64,000 nt of DNA. It comes from Leptolyngbya sp. PCC 6406. GTDB lineage: Bacteria; Cyanobacteriota; Cyanobacteriia; Phormidesmidales; Phormidesmidaceae. Below the pieces are notes generated by a model that was not told the origin of the DNA, made no database searches, and saw nothing but the letters and a program-made list of their open reading frames with translations. The first letter of the stretch is position 1; the number at the start of each line of letters is the position of its first letter. Shown piece after piece: positions 49,388-57,684 of the stretch. The DNA lies in the NCBI RefSeq assembly GCF_000332095.2, contig NZ_KI913949.1, positions 4,674,769 through 4,738,768 on the forward strand. Direction: 5' to 3'. The position numbers and the translations under genes were made by a program.

Positions 49388-51605
49388 TGCCGATGATGCC
49401 ACCATCATTCTTCGTGATCACCACCGTCGCAGAGCGAGGACGGGCATTGCCGCCATCGGGCCAGTGACTGGTGAACTGAGTCGGGTCAGTGGCAGAGGTG
49501 CTATTTTCGCCGGGATGCTGGACATTCACAAAAATCACCTTGCCATCCGGCGATTCCGTGATCCCCGTAATCTCGCAATCCCGTGGTCCTACCAAAAAGC
49601 GACGCAGCACCGTGGAATTGGCGGACTGACCCATATAGGTTCTGACCACCTGATCGGCATCCCCATTACTGGGCACAGCCTTGTTCGTCACCATCTTCGC
49701 TTGACCATCCCCGACTGTACCGGGGATCGCCGCCAACATCATGCAGTTGGTGACATCGGTATAGGCTCCATCATCGGTTTGAATCCACATCAAACCAGGT
49801 ACCGCATCGCTAAACCAGAGGCCATCGGGGCTAGAGAAATCATTCTCATCCGTTAAGCCCGACAGGTTAACATCAGAGCCAGCATCGGCCTGAGCAGCAA
49901 ACAGGTATACATCCCACTGGAACGTCATTGCCGCAGCGTAACCGCCCGCTTCACGCCAACGAATGATGTGACCATTGACATTGCCCTGGCTGATTCTGGA
50001 CCCCTTCTCATCAGCGTAATAGCGGGGGTTAGCGGCATCTAGCGCTGTCTTCACCCCGCGCCCACTACTACTAGAGACATTATTCGTCAGCGTCAGGTAA
50101 ACCTCCCCATTTACCGGATTAACCCCACCCCATTCAGGGCGATCCATCTTCGTTGCCCCCGCCGCATCAGCAGCAATACGGGCGTTGATCAAGATATCCG
50201 CCTCATCGGCAAAGTCGTAATCCGCATAGTTAGCAATGTTGGGATTGCTCAGGGTCAAGGGCAGCCATTCCCCCGTACCGTTATCGTTAAACTTCGCTGC
50301 GTACAGGGTGCCTGCATCCAGGTACTTATCCCCCGCTGCTAAGCCGCCCGTGGCATCCCGAGGATCCCAGACCAGAGCAGACACAAACTTATAGACATAT
50401 TCATTGCGGGCATCGTCCCCCGAATAAAACACCAGGGGTTGACCCGCAACCGCTGTCGCTGGCCAAGCTCCCTCGTGGGCAAATCGACCCATGGTGGTTC
50501 GCTTCTTAGGGGTGGCATTGAGATTGAAGGGATCCATCTCTACCACCCAACCGAAGGTGTTGGCGACGTTGCGAAAATCTTGGTCAGCCCTGGCACCCGT
50601 CTTGCTCGTATCCCAGCGGCGATACAGGTCAGTGTTGTCGGGGGCTCCGGCTCGCGACCAGTTGTAGCGGCCCGATGTGGCATTGCCGATACCATAGCGC
50701 TTGAAAGAAGCCAATTCCTTGGCCGTGCGGGCGCTATCTTCTTCACGACGATGGAAATACCCGGCCCAGTTTTCTTCACAGGTGAGGTAGGTGCCCCAAG
50801 GGGTATAGCCATTGGCACAGTTGTTTAGGGTGCCGCGTGTCTGCTCACCCGTGGGGGAGAACGCCGTTGCCAGCATGGGGCTACGGCGAGCAGGCCCGGT
50901 GATTTCAAATAGGGTCGTTGCTGTGATGCGGCGGTTGTAACGAGAATCGCGGTTTAACTGGTAGGTAGACCCCTGTCTCTCGACTTCCACCACCGTCACC
51001 CCATGGGCTGCCACCTCTTTATCAATTTCGAGGGGTGGGCGAGGGGTGGTGCTTTCGGGGCCGTAGTCCGTGGGACCGTTCGGATGGATAAAGCCGAGGT
51101 CTTCACATACTTCGTGGTTGATACAGAGCAAAGCACGATCAGAGCCCTGCGGATCCCAGCCATTCCCAGCCCGGTTGAGACCAAAGTAGTACATGGCATC
51201 GTGGTGATCACCTGCCCGAACCTCGAAGTCGTTGTCAGTCCCGTCATTTTTGTAGGGCGTGACGTTACTCTTGATCGGATCGCCCGTAGCAAGGAGAACA
51301 GTGGCGGTGTAGCCCTCGGGGACGATGAGAGTATCGGCGATACTCTTGGCAACAGGGTTAAAGCCTAGCCTGGGTCCTGTGGCTGCTTTAGCAACTTGAC
51401 CATCTTGGTTGACTGCATCGGTAAGGAAAGCTAGCCCCATGCCCAGCATCGAGGCGGCAGCCAGAGACGAACTGCCCTTCAGAAATCCCCGGCGACCGAC
51501 ACGGGCACGGGCTAAAACATTCTCAAAGGAGTCGTTTGCAGAGGTATTGTGAATCGCGTCGTCGGGGTTCACAGATTGACCCCAACCCTGGTTTCTCTGG
51601 GCCAT
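49383..51605 (-). CDS. phoX: Alkaline phosphatase PhoX-like (DUF839), Tat-exported
   Basis: The 740-residue protein has a twin-arginine signal: RRGFLKGSSSLAAASMLGMG at residues 38-57, followed by a hydrophobic stretch and LTDAVNQDG. The enzyme domain is the PhoX type: RLGFNPVAKSIADTLIVPEG, CINHEVCEDLGFIHPNG (a metal site), YLTCEENWAGYF, RFAHEGAWPATAV, WGGVNPVNGEVYLTLTNN and a C-terminal GESPDGKVIFVNVQHPGE-like segment. It would hydrolyse phosphate esters in the periplasm or outside, using calcium and iron. PhoX genes are usually controlled by phosphate. No clear Pho boxes were found upstream. It is monocistronic. Confidence 0.92.
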   Translation of the reverse strand: MAQRNQGWGQSVNPDDAIHNTSANDSFENVLARARVGRRGFLKGSSSLAAASMLGMGLAFLTDAVNQDGQVAKAATGPRLGFNPVAKSIADTLIVPEGYTATVLLATGDPIKSNVTPYKNDGTDNDFEVRAGDHHDAMYYFGLNRAGNGWDPQGSDRALLCINHEVCEDLGFIHPNGPTDYGPESTTPRPPLEIDKEVAAHGVTVVEVERQGSTYQLNRDSRYNRRITATTLFEITGPARRSPMLATAFSPTGEQTRGTLNNCANGYTPWGTYLTCEENWAGYFHRREEDSARTAKELASFKRYGIGNATSGRYNWSRAGAPDNTDLYRRWDTSKTGARADQDFRNVANTFGWVVEMDPFNLNATPKKRTTMGRFAHEGAWPATAVAGQPLVFYSGDDARNEYVYKFVSALVWDPRDATGGLAAGDKYLDAGTLYAAKFNDNGTGEWLPLTLSNPNIANYADYDFADEADILINARIAADAAGATKMDRPEWGGVNPVNGEVYLTLTNNVSSSSGRGVKTALDAANPRYYADEKGSRISQGNVNGHIIRWREAGGYAAAMTFQWDVYLFAAQADAGSDVNLSGLTDENDFSSPDGLWFSDAVPGLMWIQTDDGAYTDVTNCMMLAAIPGTVGDGQAKMVTNKAVPSNGDADQVVRTYMGQSANSTVLRRFLVGPRDCEITGITESPDGKVIFVNVQHPGENSTSATDPTQFTSHWPDGGNARPRSATVVITKNDGGIIGT

Positions 51606-52109
51606 AACAAGATTAGCTCTAAATATCGAACATCACAGCTAAGTCTAGAAGGCCCAGATTATGGAAGGATTAATGAAAGATTATCCTTGAACTTCGAGTT
51701 AAATTCGCTATTTTTTGGTCCGTAAGATTAACCCCTAGAAACCCCAGTAGCGCAATCAATGAGTTCGGATTTGAACAGGTGCAAAAATCGCTAGACAGTT
51801 TGGATATACATTGACAAGATGGACCATTTTCACTGCTACCTGGGCTGTTTATTGCGAATAATCGCAATAATGCAAAGGCGATAATAGAGCGCCAATCTTT
51901 TTGCTTGCCTTCGCCCAACAAGGATTTAAGGTAGCAGCCTAAACCCTTCAAATGCTTACCCAAAAAGGAAAATTTCAGATATGAGAGCAAGTCAGATATA
52001 GCAATCAGCAGTCCAATTTGGACAAGACTGCAACCCCATCAGTTATGACACTCAGTCTCAAAAAGGATGCCCCGTATTTTGAGGCAATTTGCCCCAGTCA
52101 TATCTAGCC
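51606..52109. other. Intergenic gap upstream of phoX
   Basis: About 500 bp, AT-richer than average. It should hold the phoX promoter. Only degenerate TTTAACTC and ATTAATCC words resemble Pho box units (YTTAAYYT) and they are not spaced regularly enough. TTGCGAATAATCGCAA at about 51851 is a 16-bp palindrome and could bind a regulator. No gene or strong terminator is evident. Confidence 0.45.
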
Positions 52110-53612
52110 TCAGGACATCCCGACAGAAATTGATAATTGAGTATCCCCAGACCTAGAGCGAGAGAGCCCGCAGGCTTTGCGCTGGCGCTGGAGGTAGTCT
52201 TGGAGTTCACGGGTAAAGCCGAGTTCAGCGCCGTCGATGAGGCGATCAAACTCGCGGCGAAAGTGGGCGGCGACGGTAGGGTTGCGGATCACCAGTAGAT
52301 TCTCATCATTGGTGTGGTTGGCGGCGGCGCTCCAGTTGTGGGAGCCGATGATGGTGATGGTGTTGTCTATCAGGGCGAACTTGTGGTGCAGCTTGTCGCC
52401 TTGGGCCAGGGGCGCTTTGCCCACGGCCTGAATCGGCTGGGTCCAGGGACGGTTATCAGCTTGGAACTTGCAGCGGTGATCGGGTATGGCCAGTCCCAGC
52501 ATGTCTAGCCCTTCGCTGTAGTAGCGGTAGATGAAGTCGGCGTCGATCAGGGCTTGGATTTGTACCCCGACTTGGGCGCGTTGGGCGAGGCCATTACTGA
52601 TGCCCTGATCGGAAAAGACGAATAGGGCCATGTCAATACGTTGCTGGGCCTGGGCTAGGGTTTGGCTGATCAAGCCGTTGGTGCTCTGGCTCCAGGGTTG
52701 GGTTTTGGAGAGGGGGGAGAATTGGACGGTGACTTGGGAGTTGGGAATCTGAAGGATGCGGGGCGATCGCGCTGGTTTTTGCAGGCCGAATAGACTGTCG
52801 GGTTTGCCGCCAGGGCCATCCCCCCACATCAGATTGAATTCTTCGGTAAAGGGGGCGACTAGCTCTGGGCTGGTGATTTTGAGCAGGGCATTGGCGTTGC
52901 CCCGGCTATCGGGTTCGGCAAAGTCGCCGTGGACATCGCTCAGGGTCCAGTTAACGGAACCCGTGATTAAGGTTTTTCCGTCCACCACCATGAATTTGTG
53001 GTGCATGAGGCCGCTGCCCTTGGATCCGTCGGCGGTGTCGTCGATTAGGGGAAGGCCCGACTTTTGAAAAATGCGGATGGCGTCGCCTTGATCGAGTTCG
53101 GCGGCGGTGATTTTGCCGTCGTTGTTGGCGTCGATGAGGCGGCGCTGCTCACTATGGCGACCGCGATCGCGATCTTCCATTCCCTCTAATTGGGGCCGAT
53201 TGACGGGTTGCCACACTCGGTTGTATTGATTTTCGATGACAATACGGACGGGGATACCGGCTTGGGCGCGATCGCGCAGGGCGAGGGCAATGTGCGGCAA
53301 GTTAATTTCCTGCACCGCCACATCAATGGAAGTTTGGGCCTGCTGGATTGCATCGATAATGATCTGCTCTAAATCATCCCCGTGGCGTTGGATGCGGCGA
53401 TAGGGGTCAGTGTAGACCGCTGCTTGGGAATGGTTGAGATAGACCTGGATGTAGGGATCCTGAGGCAGGGGGGTGAGGAGAGGCGAGACGGCTCGACTGG
53501 GCCAGCGACCCAGCCACAGCACCAGCAAAATCCCAAGGGCAACAAGGGCTAGCCACTGCCAGCGGCGAGAAAGGATAGATGGATGCACAGCCTGATGGAG
53601 AACGGTAGACAA
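52110..53612 (-). CDS. Phospholipase D-like protein with EF-hand insertion, exported
   Basis: The 500-residue product has an N-terminal membrane anchor or signal (WQWLALVALGILLVLWLGRW, residues 18-37). Two HKD motifs complete one PLD active site: H204-x-K206-x4-D211 in MHHKFMVVDGKTLITGSVNW, and KLHHKFALIDNTITIIGSHN with NWSAAANHTNDEN after it. Between strands before the first HKD there is a perfect EF-hand loop, DANNDGKITAAE at residues 161-172 (D, N, D, K, T, E at 1, 3, 5, 7, 9, 12). The enzyme therefore probably needs calcium. PLD family members cleave phosphodiesters in lipids or nucleic acids. The last 15 residues are basic and serine-rich. Confidence 0.87.
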   Translation of the reverse strand: MSTVLHQAVHPSILSRRWQWLALVALGILLVLWLGRWPSRAVSPLLTPLPQDPYIQVYLNHSQAAVYTDPYRRIQRHGDDLEQIIIDAIQQAQTSIDVAVQEINLPHIALALRDRAQAGIPVRIVIENQYNRVWQPVNRPQLEGMEDRDRGRHSEQRRLIDANNDGKITAAELDQGDAIRIFQKSGLPLIDDTADGSKGSGLMHHKFMVVDGKTLITGSVNWTLSDVHGDFAEPDSRGNANALLKITSPELVAPFTEEFNLMWGDGPGGKPDSLFGLQKPARSPRILQIPNSQVTVQFSPLSKTQPWSQSTNGLISQTLAQAQQRIDMALFVFSDQGISNGLAQRAQVGVQIQALIDADFIYRYYSEGLDMLGLAIPDHRCKFQADNRPWTQPIQAVGKAPLAQGDKLHHKFALIDNTITIIGSHNWSAAANHTNDENLLVIRNPTVAAHFRREFDRLIDGAELGFTRELQDYLQRQRKACGLSRSRSGDTQLSISVGMS

Positions 53613-53756
53613 CGTTCTCTGCTATTACACCTTAAGAACAGCGGACGCATACCAGGTTTTTCGAAGATTATCTATTTTTATTGATGAACTGTATGGATGC
53701 GTTACATGGATGACTGGCGACCCTTGAGACGATGCCGCCCGAGCAGCGAAAGCCTC

Positions 53757-53772
53757 GTAGGGTGTATTCGCG
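53757..53772 (+). repeat. REP-like half-unit left of the RAYT remnant
   Basis: GTAGGGTGTATTCGCG differs by one base from the end of the REP unit GTAGGGTGCATTCGCG. It faces the full unit at 53889-53916 across the transposase remnant at 53793-53879. Confidence 0.65.
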
Positions 53773-53792
53773 CCAGCCATGTACCATTCGGA

Positions 53793-53879
53793 CAGCAGCA
53801 CAAAGGCATCGATGGTGAAGGGATATTTGCGCCGCATGGCGATGATGGCATCCCGCAGGGCTTGTCTAGCAAGGTCAGC
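53793..53879 (-). pseudogene. Internal fragment of a RAYT (IS200-like) transposase
   Basis: Read on the minus strand, 29 codons give LARQALRDAIIAMRRKYPFT followed by IDAFVLL. This aligns at nearly every position with LGRQSLREAIVTIRKKYPFT and IDAFVLL in the intact transposase at 62095-62577. Sequence on either side no longer matches, so neither the HUH motif nor the tyrosine remains. It is flanked by REP-type repeats, as is the intact gene. It is clearly a decayed insertion. Confidence 0.8.
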
Positions 53880-53888
53880 TTCGGGAAT

Positions 53889-53916
53889 GGTGCATTGCTT
53901 CGCGAATGCACCCTAC
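53889..53916 (-). repeat. REP unit, exact match to 62689-62716
   Basis: The reverse complement, GTAGGGTGCATTCGCGAAGC followed by AATGCACC, is identical over 28 bp to a unit in the REP array at 62587-62832. It is an inverted repeat itself: GGTGCATT and AATGCACC around GCTTCGCG. Confidence 0.85.
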
Positions 53917-53953
53917 AACTGCTGGAATACAGACCAACAACGTAGGTGGTGAC

Positions 53954-54607
53954 ATGGGGATAGAGAGTGGCAGTGAGGCTCGATTTTCGCATCCGCGAGT
54001 TGTACTGATGGCTATGTCACCTGGGATAGAGGCAGGCGGCGGCGCGGGACCAGGGATTGTCTATGGCACTCATGAGACACCCTTTGGGCCAGCATTGCTA
54101 GCGACGACCGACCAGGGAATTTGCAACTTGCATTTTCTGCATGATCCTGACGAGGATAACCTTGAGGCTCTGCTCCGGGCTCAATGGCCTGATGTGCCTC
54201 TCAGTTATGAACCGGAAGCCATTCAAAGACTGGGCGATCGCATTTTCCAGACCGCCCCAGAACATCCCCAATCCGTGGTGCTGCACGTCAAAGGCAGCGA
54301 CTTTCAGATTCAGGTGTGGCGTGCCCTGTTGCAGATTCCCTGGGGGACTACGACCACCTACCAGGATTTAGCCCAGGCCATCGGACGGCCCACAGCAGCC
54401 AGGGCAATTGGTAATGCTGTAGGCCGCAATCCGGTGGGCTATATCATTCCCTGCCATCGTGTCATTCGACGATCGGGCCAGTTGGGGGGATACCGATGGG
54501 GGTTAGAACGCAAGGCGCTGATGCTGGGATGGGAAGCCCAAGGCGCTGCCACACCGATCTCCTTACCTGAACTGCCCCCAAAGCTGCCGGTAGCGGCTAG
54601 ACTTTAA
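53954..54607 (+). CDS. ogt: Methylated-DNA--protein-cysteine methyltransferase
   Basis: The DNA-repair domain is in the C-terminal half: the helix-turn-helix region TTTTYQDLAQAIGRPTAARA and the active-site motif PCHRVIRRSGQLGGY, where the cysteine takes the O6-methyl group from guanine. It is a single-use suicide protein. The start is uncertain. ATG 53954 has GTAGGTGG before it, ATG 54008 comes later and a start at 53906 lies inside a REP unit. The insertion of the REP and RAYT remnant just upstream may have replaced the original promoter or start. The N-terminal part matches the Ogt-type ribonuclease-like domain loosely. Confidence 0.9.
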   Translation: MGIESGSEARFSHPRVVLMAMSPGIEAGGGAGPGIVYGTHETPFGPALLATTDQGICNLHFLHDPDEDNLEALLRAQWPDVPLSYEPEAIQRLGDRIFQTAPEHPQSVVLHVKGSDFQIQVWRALLQIPWGTTTTYQDLAQAIGRPTAARAIGNAVGRNPVGYIIPCHRVIRRSGQLGGYRWGLERKALMLGWEAQGAATPISLPELPPKLPVAARL

Positions 54608-54669
54608 CCCGCTAGACTTTCCCGACTAGAGGTGCCAAACTTGCGAAGCCATCGTCATGGTTGGCACCG

Positions 54670-56205
54670 ATGACGACAACCTGGCGTCATCACCCTCTAC
54701 TGAGTTTTGTGCTGGGGGATTACCTCGCATTGCGATATAACTGTCTACTTCCTGCAACTTTAGGGGCCGTCAGTGCCCTAGTGTTTACGATGCCCGCTGA
54801 GGCTGCCCAGCTTCAGTCTTGGCGGTTTGATGCCCGCCAAAATCGTCTGGTGTTCACCACCGATACAGGTGTCCAACCTCGGGCACAGTTGATTTTCAAC
54901 CCGACCCGCATCGTCATTGATCTGCCGGGGACAACCCTGGGGCGACCCACCGCCAATCAGTCCGTAGGGGGAGCGGTACGGGAGGTGCGGGTAGGGCAAT
55001 TTGATGCCCAAACTACGCGCATCGTAATTGAGTTGAATGCGGGCTACACGGTGGATCCTCGCCAAATTGAGGTACGGGGTGTCCAGGCCAATGAGTGGGT
55101 GGTGCAATTGCCCACGCCGACTCGCACCAGCACCCCGACACCAGAGACGCCAGCGGCGGATGCACCCAATACCGTCAGCGGCAGCGTGGTACCCGGTGCC
55201 GCTACCCAGTTGGACAATGTCCTGACTACCCCGGATGGGTTCTTTTTGCGAACTCGGGGCCAAGTGCCTGAGATTGAGGTGGAGCGGCGCGGCGGCGGCG
55301 ATGAGCCTCGGCAAATTCTGGTCACACTGCGGAATAGCTCGATTTCCCCGTTGCTGCGCCCCCAAGCCCTGCCCGTCAGCCGCTACAGTGTCTCCCGCTG
55401 GGAGATCACCCAGCTTCCGCAAAATCCCCCTGTGACCCAGGTGCTCTTGACGCTGGCTCCAGGAAGTCCCGACTGGCAGGTGAATGCCAGCAGCATCGGC
55501 GGGGTGACTCTATTGCCTCCAGCAAATGTTGCGATCGCATCTATCCCTGACCAACTGCCCGCCAGCGCCTCCCAGCCGATTACGGTCCCCCCTGGTCCCC
55601 AGCCTCCGGTGGGGGTACCGCCCCAACCCCAACCCCCAGCCACCCAAGTCCCCCCCAACCTCAGTCAGGTGGTGGTGGTGATTGATCCCGGCCATGGAGG
55701 CCGCGATCCAGGAGCCATTGGTATTGGTGGCCTTCAGGAGAAAAATGTAGTCTTGCCCGTGTCCCTACGAGTCGCAGAACTGCTTCGGGCTCAAGGCATT
55801 CAGGTGATCATGACCCGTTCCGATGATCGCACCCTGGACCTCCAGCCTCGGGTGGACATTGCCAACCAGGGCCGAGGCACCATTTTTGTCAGCATCCATG
55901 CCAATGCCATCAGCCTCAGCCGCCCGGATGTTAACGGTATCGAGACCTACTATTTCTCAGAAGCAGGGCGACGGCTGGCAGAGACGATCCATGCCAGCAT
56001 TTTGCCTGCCTCGGGAATGCGCGATCGCGGGGTGAAGCAGGCCCGTTTTTACGTTCTGCGGAACACCGCCATGCCCTCAACGCTGCTAGAAATTGGCTTC
56101 TTGACCGGGCAAGAAGATGTTCAACGCTTAGCAGATGCGGCTTGGCGAGAACGCATGGCCCAGGCCATCGCCGATGGCATTGTGCGCTACTTCCAGAACC
56201 GTTAA
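54670..56205 (+). CDS. N-acetylmuramoyl-L-alanine amidase with AMIN domains
   Basis: From ATG 54670 the product has 511 residues. A signal peptide ends near TMPAEAAQL. One AMIN domain covers about 45-150 (RLVFTTDTGVQPRAQLIFNP), another possibly 190-280, then a Pro-rich linker. The Amidase_3 domain covers about 330-510: VVVIDPGHGGRDPGAIG with its zinc histidine, GGLQEKNVVLPVSL with the zinc glutamate, SIHANAISL with the second zinc histidine, and TLLEIGFLTGQ with the catalytic glutamate. It cleaves the amide between muramic acid and L-alanine in cell division, as in AmiC of filamentous cyanobacteria. AMIN targets septal peptidoglycan. Confidence 0.94.
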   Translation: MTTTWRHHPLLSFVLGDYLALRYNCLLPATLGAVSALVFTMPAEAAQLQSWRFDARQNRLVFTTDTGVQPRAQLIFNPTRIVIDLPGTTLGRPTANQSVGGAVREVRVGQFDAQTTRIVIELNAGYTVDPRQIEVRGVQANEWVVQLPTPTRTSTPTPETPAADAPNTVSGSVVPGAATQLDNVLTTPDGFFLRTRGQVPEIEVERRGGGDEPRQILVTLRNSSISPLLRPQALPVSRYSVSRWEITQLPQNPPVTQVLLTLAPGSPDWQVNASSIGGVTLLPPANVAIASIPDQLPASASQPITVPPGPQPPVGVPPQPQPPATQVPPNLSQVVVVIDPGHGGRDPGAIGIGGLQEKNVVLPVSLRVAELLRAQGIQVIMTRSDDRTLDLQPRVDIANQGRGTIFVSIHANAISLSRPDVNGIETYYFSEAGRRLAETIHASILPASGMRDRGVKQARFYVLRNTAMPSTLLEIGFLTGQEDVQRLADAAWRERMAQAIADGIVRYFQNR

Positions 56206-56206
56206 G

Positions 56207-56340
56207 GGTATCAACTCAAAGCGGGACAAATCTCGTGGGGAGGCGTTAGGCGTTAAGAGCGAGAATCTAGGAGAGTACTGGATTCTGACTCCTAACTCCT
56301 GAATTCTTGGGAGCCAATATTGTCTCGGCTTACCTTGATG
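56207..56340 (+). repeat. Long repeat R-g, left arm, starting at the amidase stop codon
   Basis: About 134 bp starting GGTATCAACTCAAAGCGGGA and ending near ATATTGTCTCGGCTTAC. The reverse complement of 59322-59457 matches nearly throughout. Within it are short inverted words (CCTAACTCC against GGCGTTAGG). It lies one base past the stop of the amidase gene. Confidence 0.85.
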
Positions 56341-56423
56341 CCCCGGCAAAAGGCAGCGCTTGGTGCGATCGCGGCCTGAATCCAAGCATGGCGTCATGGT
56401 TGAGAACGATCTCAGACAGGATT

Positions 56424-57230
56424 TCAGCGATCGCCCTCGGGAGGTAAGCCAGCGGTGCAGCCGTGATCTGCCAACGCCTGTTCTATCTGGGGGCCTAGTT
56501 CCTGGGACAAATCTGGGGGCAGGGTAGGGGGACTGCTAGCGGACACTACCCGCACCGTTTGACGCTCATCCTCCACTGCCCAAAACACCACCGAGTAAGC
56601 TTCCCCCACCGTATAGCGGCTGTATACCATGGCAGATCCCTGGGAGCGCACCTGGCTACTACGGAGCATCCCCTGCTCCACCGTTGCCACTGAAAAGGAC
56701 AGAATTTCCTCGCTGATCATATCCTTGACGGTTTCCCCGGTTTCTTCATTGAGGATGTCGAGGCTCCATTCTGGCTTGAACTCCAGAATGCACACCTGCC
56801 CTGGGGTGAGGCTGGGAAAAACGCTGAGGCTATAGGGATAGCCCTCGTCGTTATGCCAATAGCCGAGGAAATTGGCACCATCCGCCTGGATGGCACTCCA
56901 CGCTTCGCGGTAGTCCTGCAAAGCATCAGAGTAGCGAGGCGGCGCGGGCACCTTATCTACCCCCGCCAGCCCAAACCAGGTATCTATTCCGGTCAGCATC
57001 TCTGCTGCTAGGGCTTGCCCTTCCGCTTCGGTTAAGGGGGGCAGCAGGGGTTCCAGCACCACAGGCAGGGTGCGGATTGGGGTCTCGGGGACAGGGGTGG
57101 CGGTGGGGCTAGAATCTGCGGGGGACAGAGGCACACAGGCCAATACCTGGGCACCCAAGCCCAGACATCCCAGACCCACGCCAAGGCGAATACTTGTCCG
57201 GCACATATTTTGGCGGCTATTTCGGCGCAT
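56424..57230 (-). CDS. Lipoprotein, unrecognised
   Basis: From the ATG with complement at 57228-57230 the product has 268 residues. It begins RRNSRQNMCRTSIRLGVGLG and continues CLGLGAQVLAC, where LAC gives a lipobox; an alternative later start is not available. A low-complexity Pro/Thr/Ser linker follows (SSPTATPVPETP). The mature part includes AEGQALAAEMLTGIDTWFGL and YREAWSAIQADGANFLGYWH, then WSLDILNEETGETVKDMI and VWSVVFWAVEDERQT-like beta strands. No family was recognised. It is the first gene inside the segment bounded by R-g. Confidence 0.72.
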   Translation of the reverse strand: MRRNSRQNMCRTSIRLGVGLGCLGLGAQVLACVPLSPADSSPTATPVPETPIRTLPVVLEPLLPPLTEAEGQALAAEMLTGIDTWFGLAGVDKVPAPPRYSDALQDYREAWSAIQADGANFLGYWHNDEGYPYSLSVFPSLTPGQVCILEFKPEWSLDILNEETGETVKDMISEEILSFSVATVEQGMLRSSQVRSQGSAMVYSRYTVGEAYSVVFWAVEDERQTVRVVSASSPPTLPPDLSQELGPQIEQALADHGCTAGLPPEGDR

Positions 57231-57314
57231 ACAGGTGTCCTGTAGTGACATTGGTCTGAAGCTATCAGTGCGATCGCGCTGATAGCACCCAACGGGACCA
57301 CCTGTCGGGGTGTC

Positions 57315-57514
57315 ACCCTTTCCGCCAGATATTCCCACACCTGTTGCTCTTGGGGATACTGCTGGATTAGACCTTGGAGAACCTCATACGCTGCCCGCCA
57401 ATCTCCCTTAGCGCCATAAGCCTGCACTCGCTACATCTCAACACCAAGGCTCTTTTTGTCAAAGCCGCGAGGACTCGAAGTAGCAGCGACCTTTTTCTTC
57501 TTATGCTTCCCCAT
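57315..57514 (-). pseudogene. Remnant of a TPR protein with an in-frame stop
   Basis: An ATG (complement at 57512-57514) opens MGKHKKKKVAATSSPRGFDK, a basic start common to several cyanobacterial TPR proteins. After 27 codons a TAG at 57431-57433 interrupts the frame, but the same frame then continues RVQAYGAKGDWRAAYEVLQG and LIQQYPQEQQVWEYLAERV, a TPR-like helix pair. It then loses all similarity and overlaps the N-terminus of the lipoprotein gene. It appears to be two remaining ends of a deleted gene. Family evidence is limited to this short helix pair. Confidence 0.5.
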
Positions 57515-57684
57515 GTTGAATGCGTCTCCTGAGTACAGCCCGTTTCGGTACGATTCAGCTTATCGCAAGTCCTGTTGGCACCGGCCCCAGTGGAAATACC
57601 CCCCTATCGGCCTTCATAGTAACGGTGGGGTGAAAGGCAGTAAAAGGCAGTAGATAAGGGCTGGTGGCCCCGGTAAATATCGTG

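Noticed and set aside
51606-51760. Pho boxes upstream of phoX
   Set aside because: TTTAACTC and ATTAATCC are close to the unit consensus but do not repeat at 11-bp spacing, so a SphR site is not supported.
51670-51990. A 106-residue minus-strand frame upstream of phoX
   Set aside because: Low-complexity Ser/Leu content, no motif, and it occupies the expected promoter region.
57032-57314. Continuation of the TPR-like frame as a real gene
   Set aside because: After AERV the frame overlaps the lipoprotein gene in another phase and loses all similarity.
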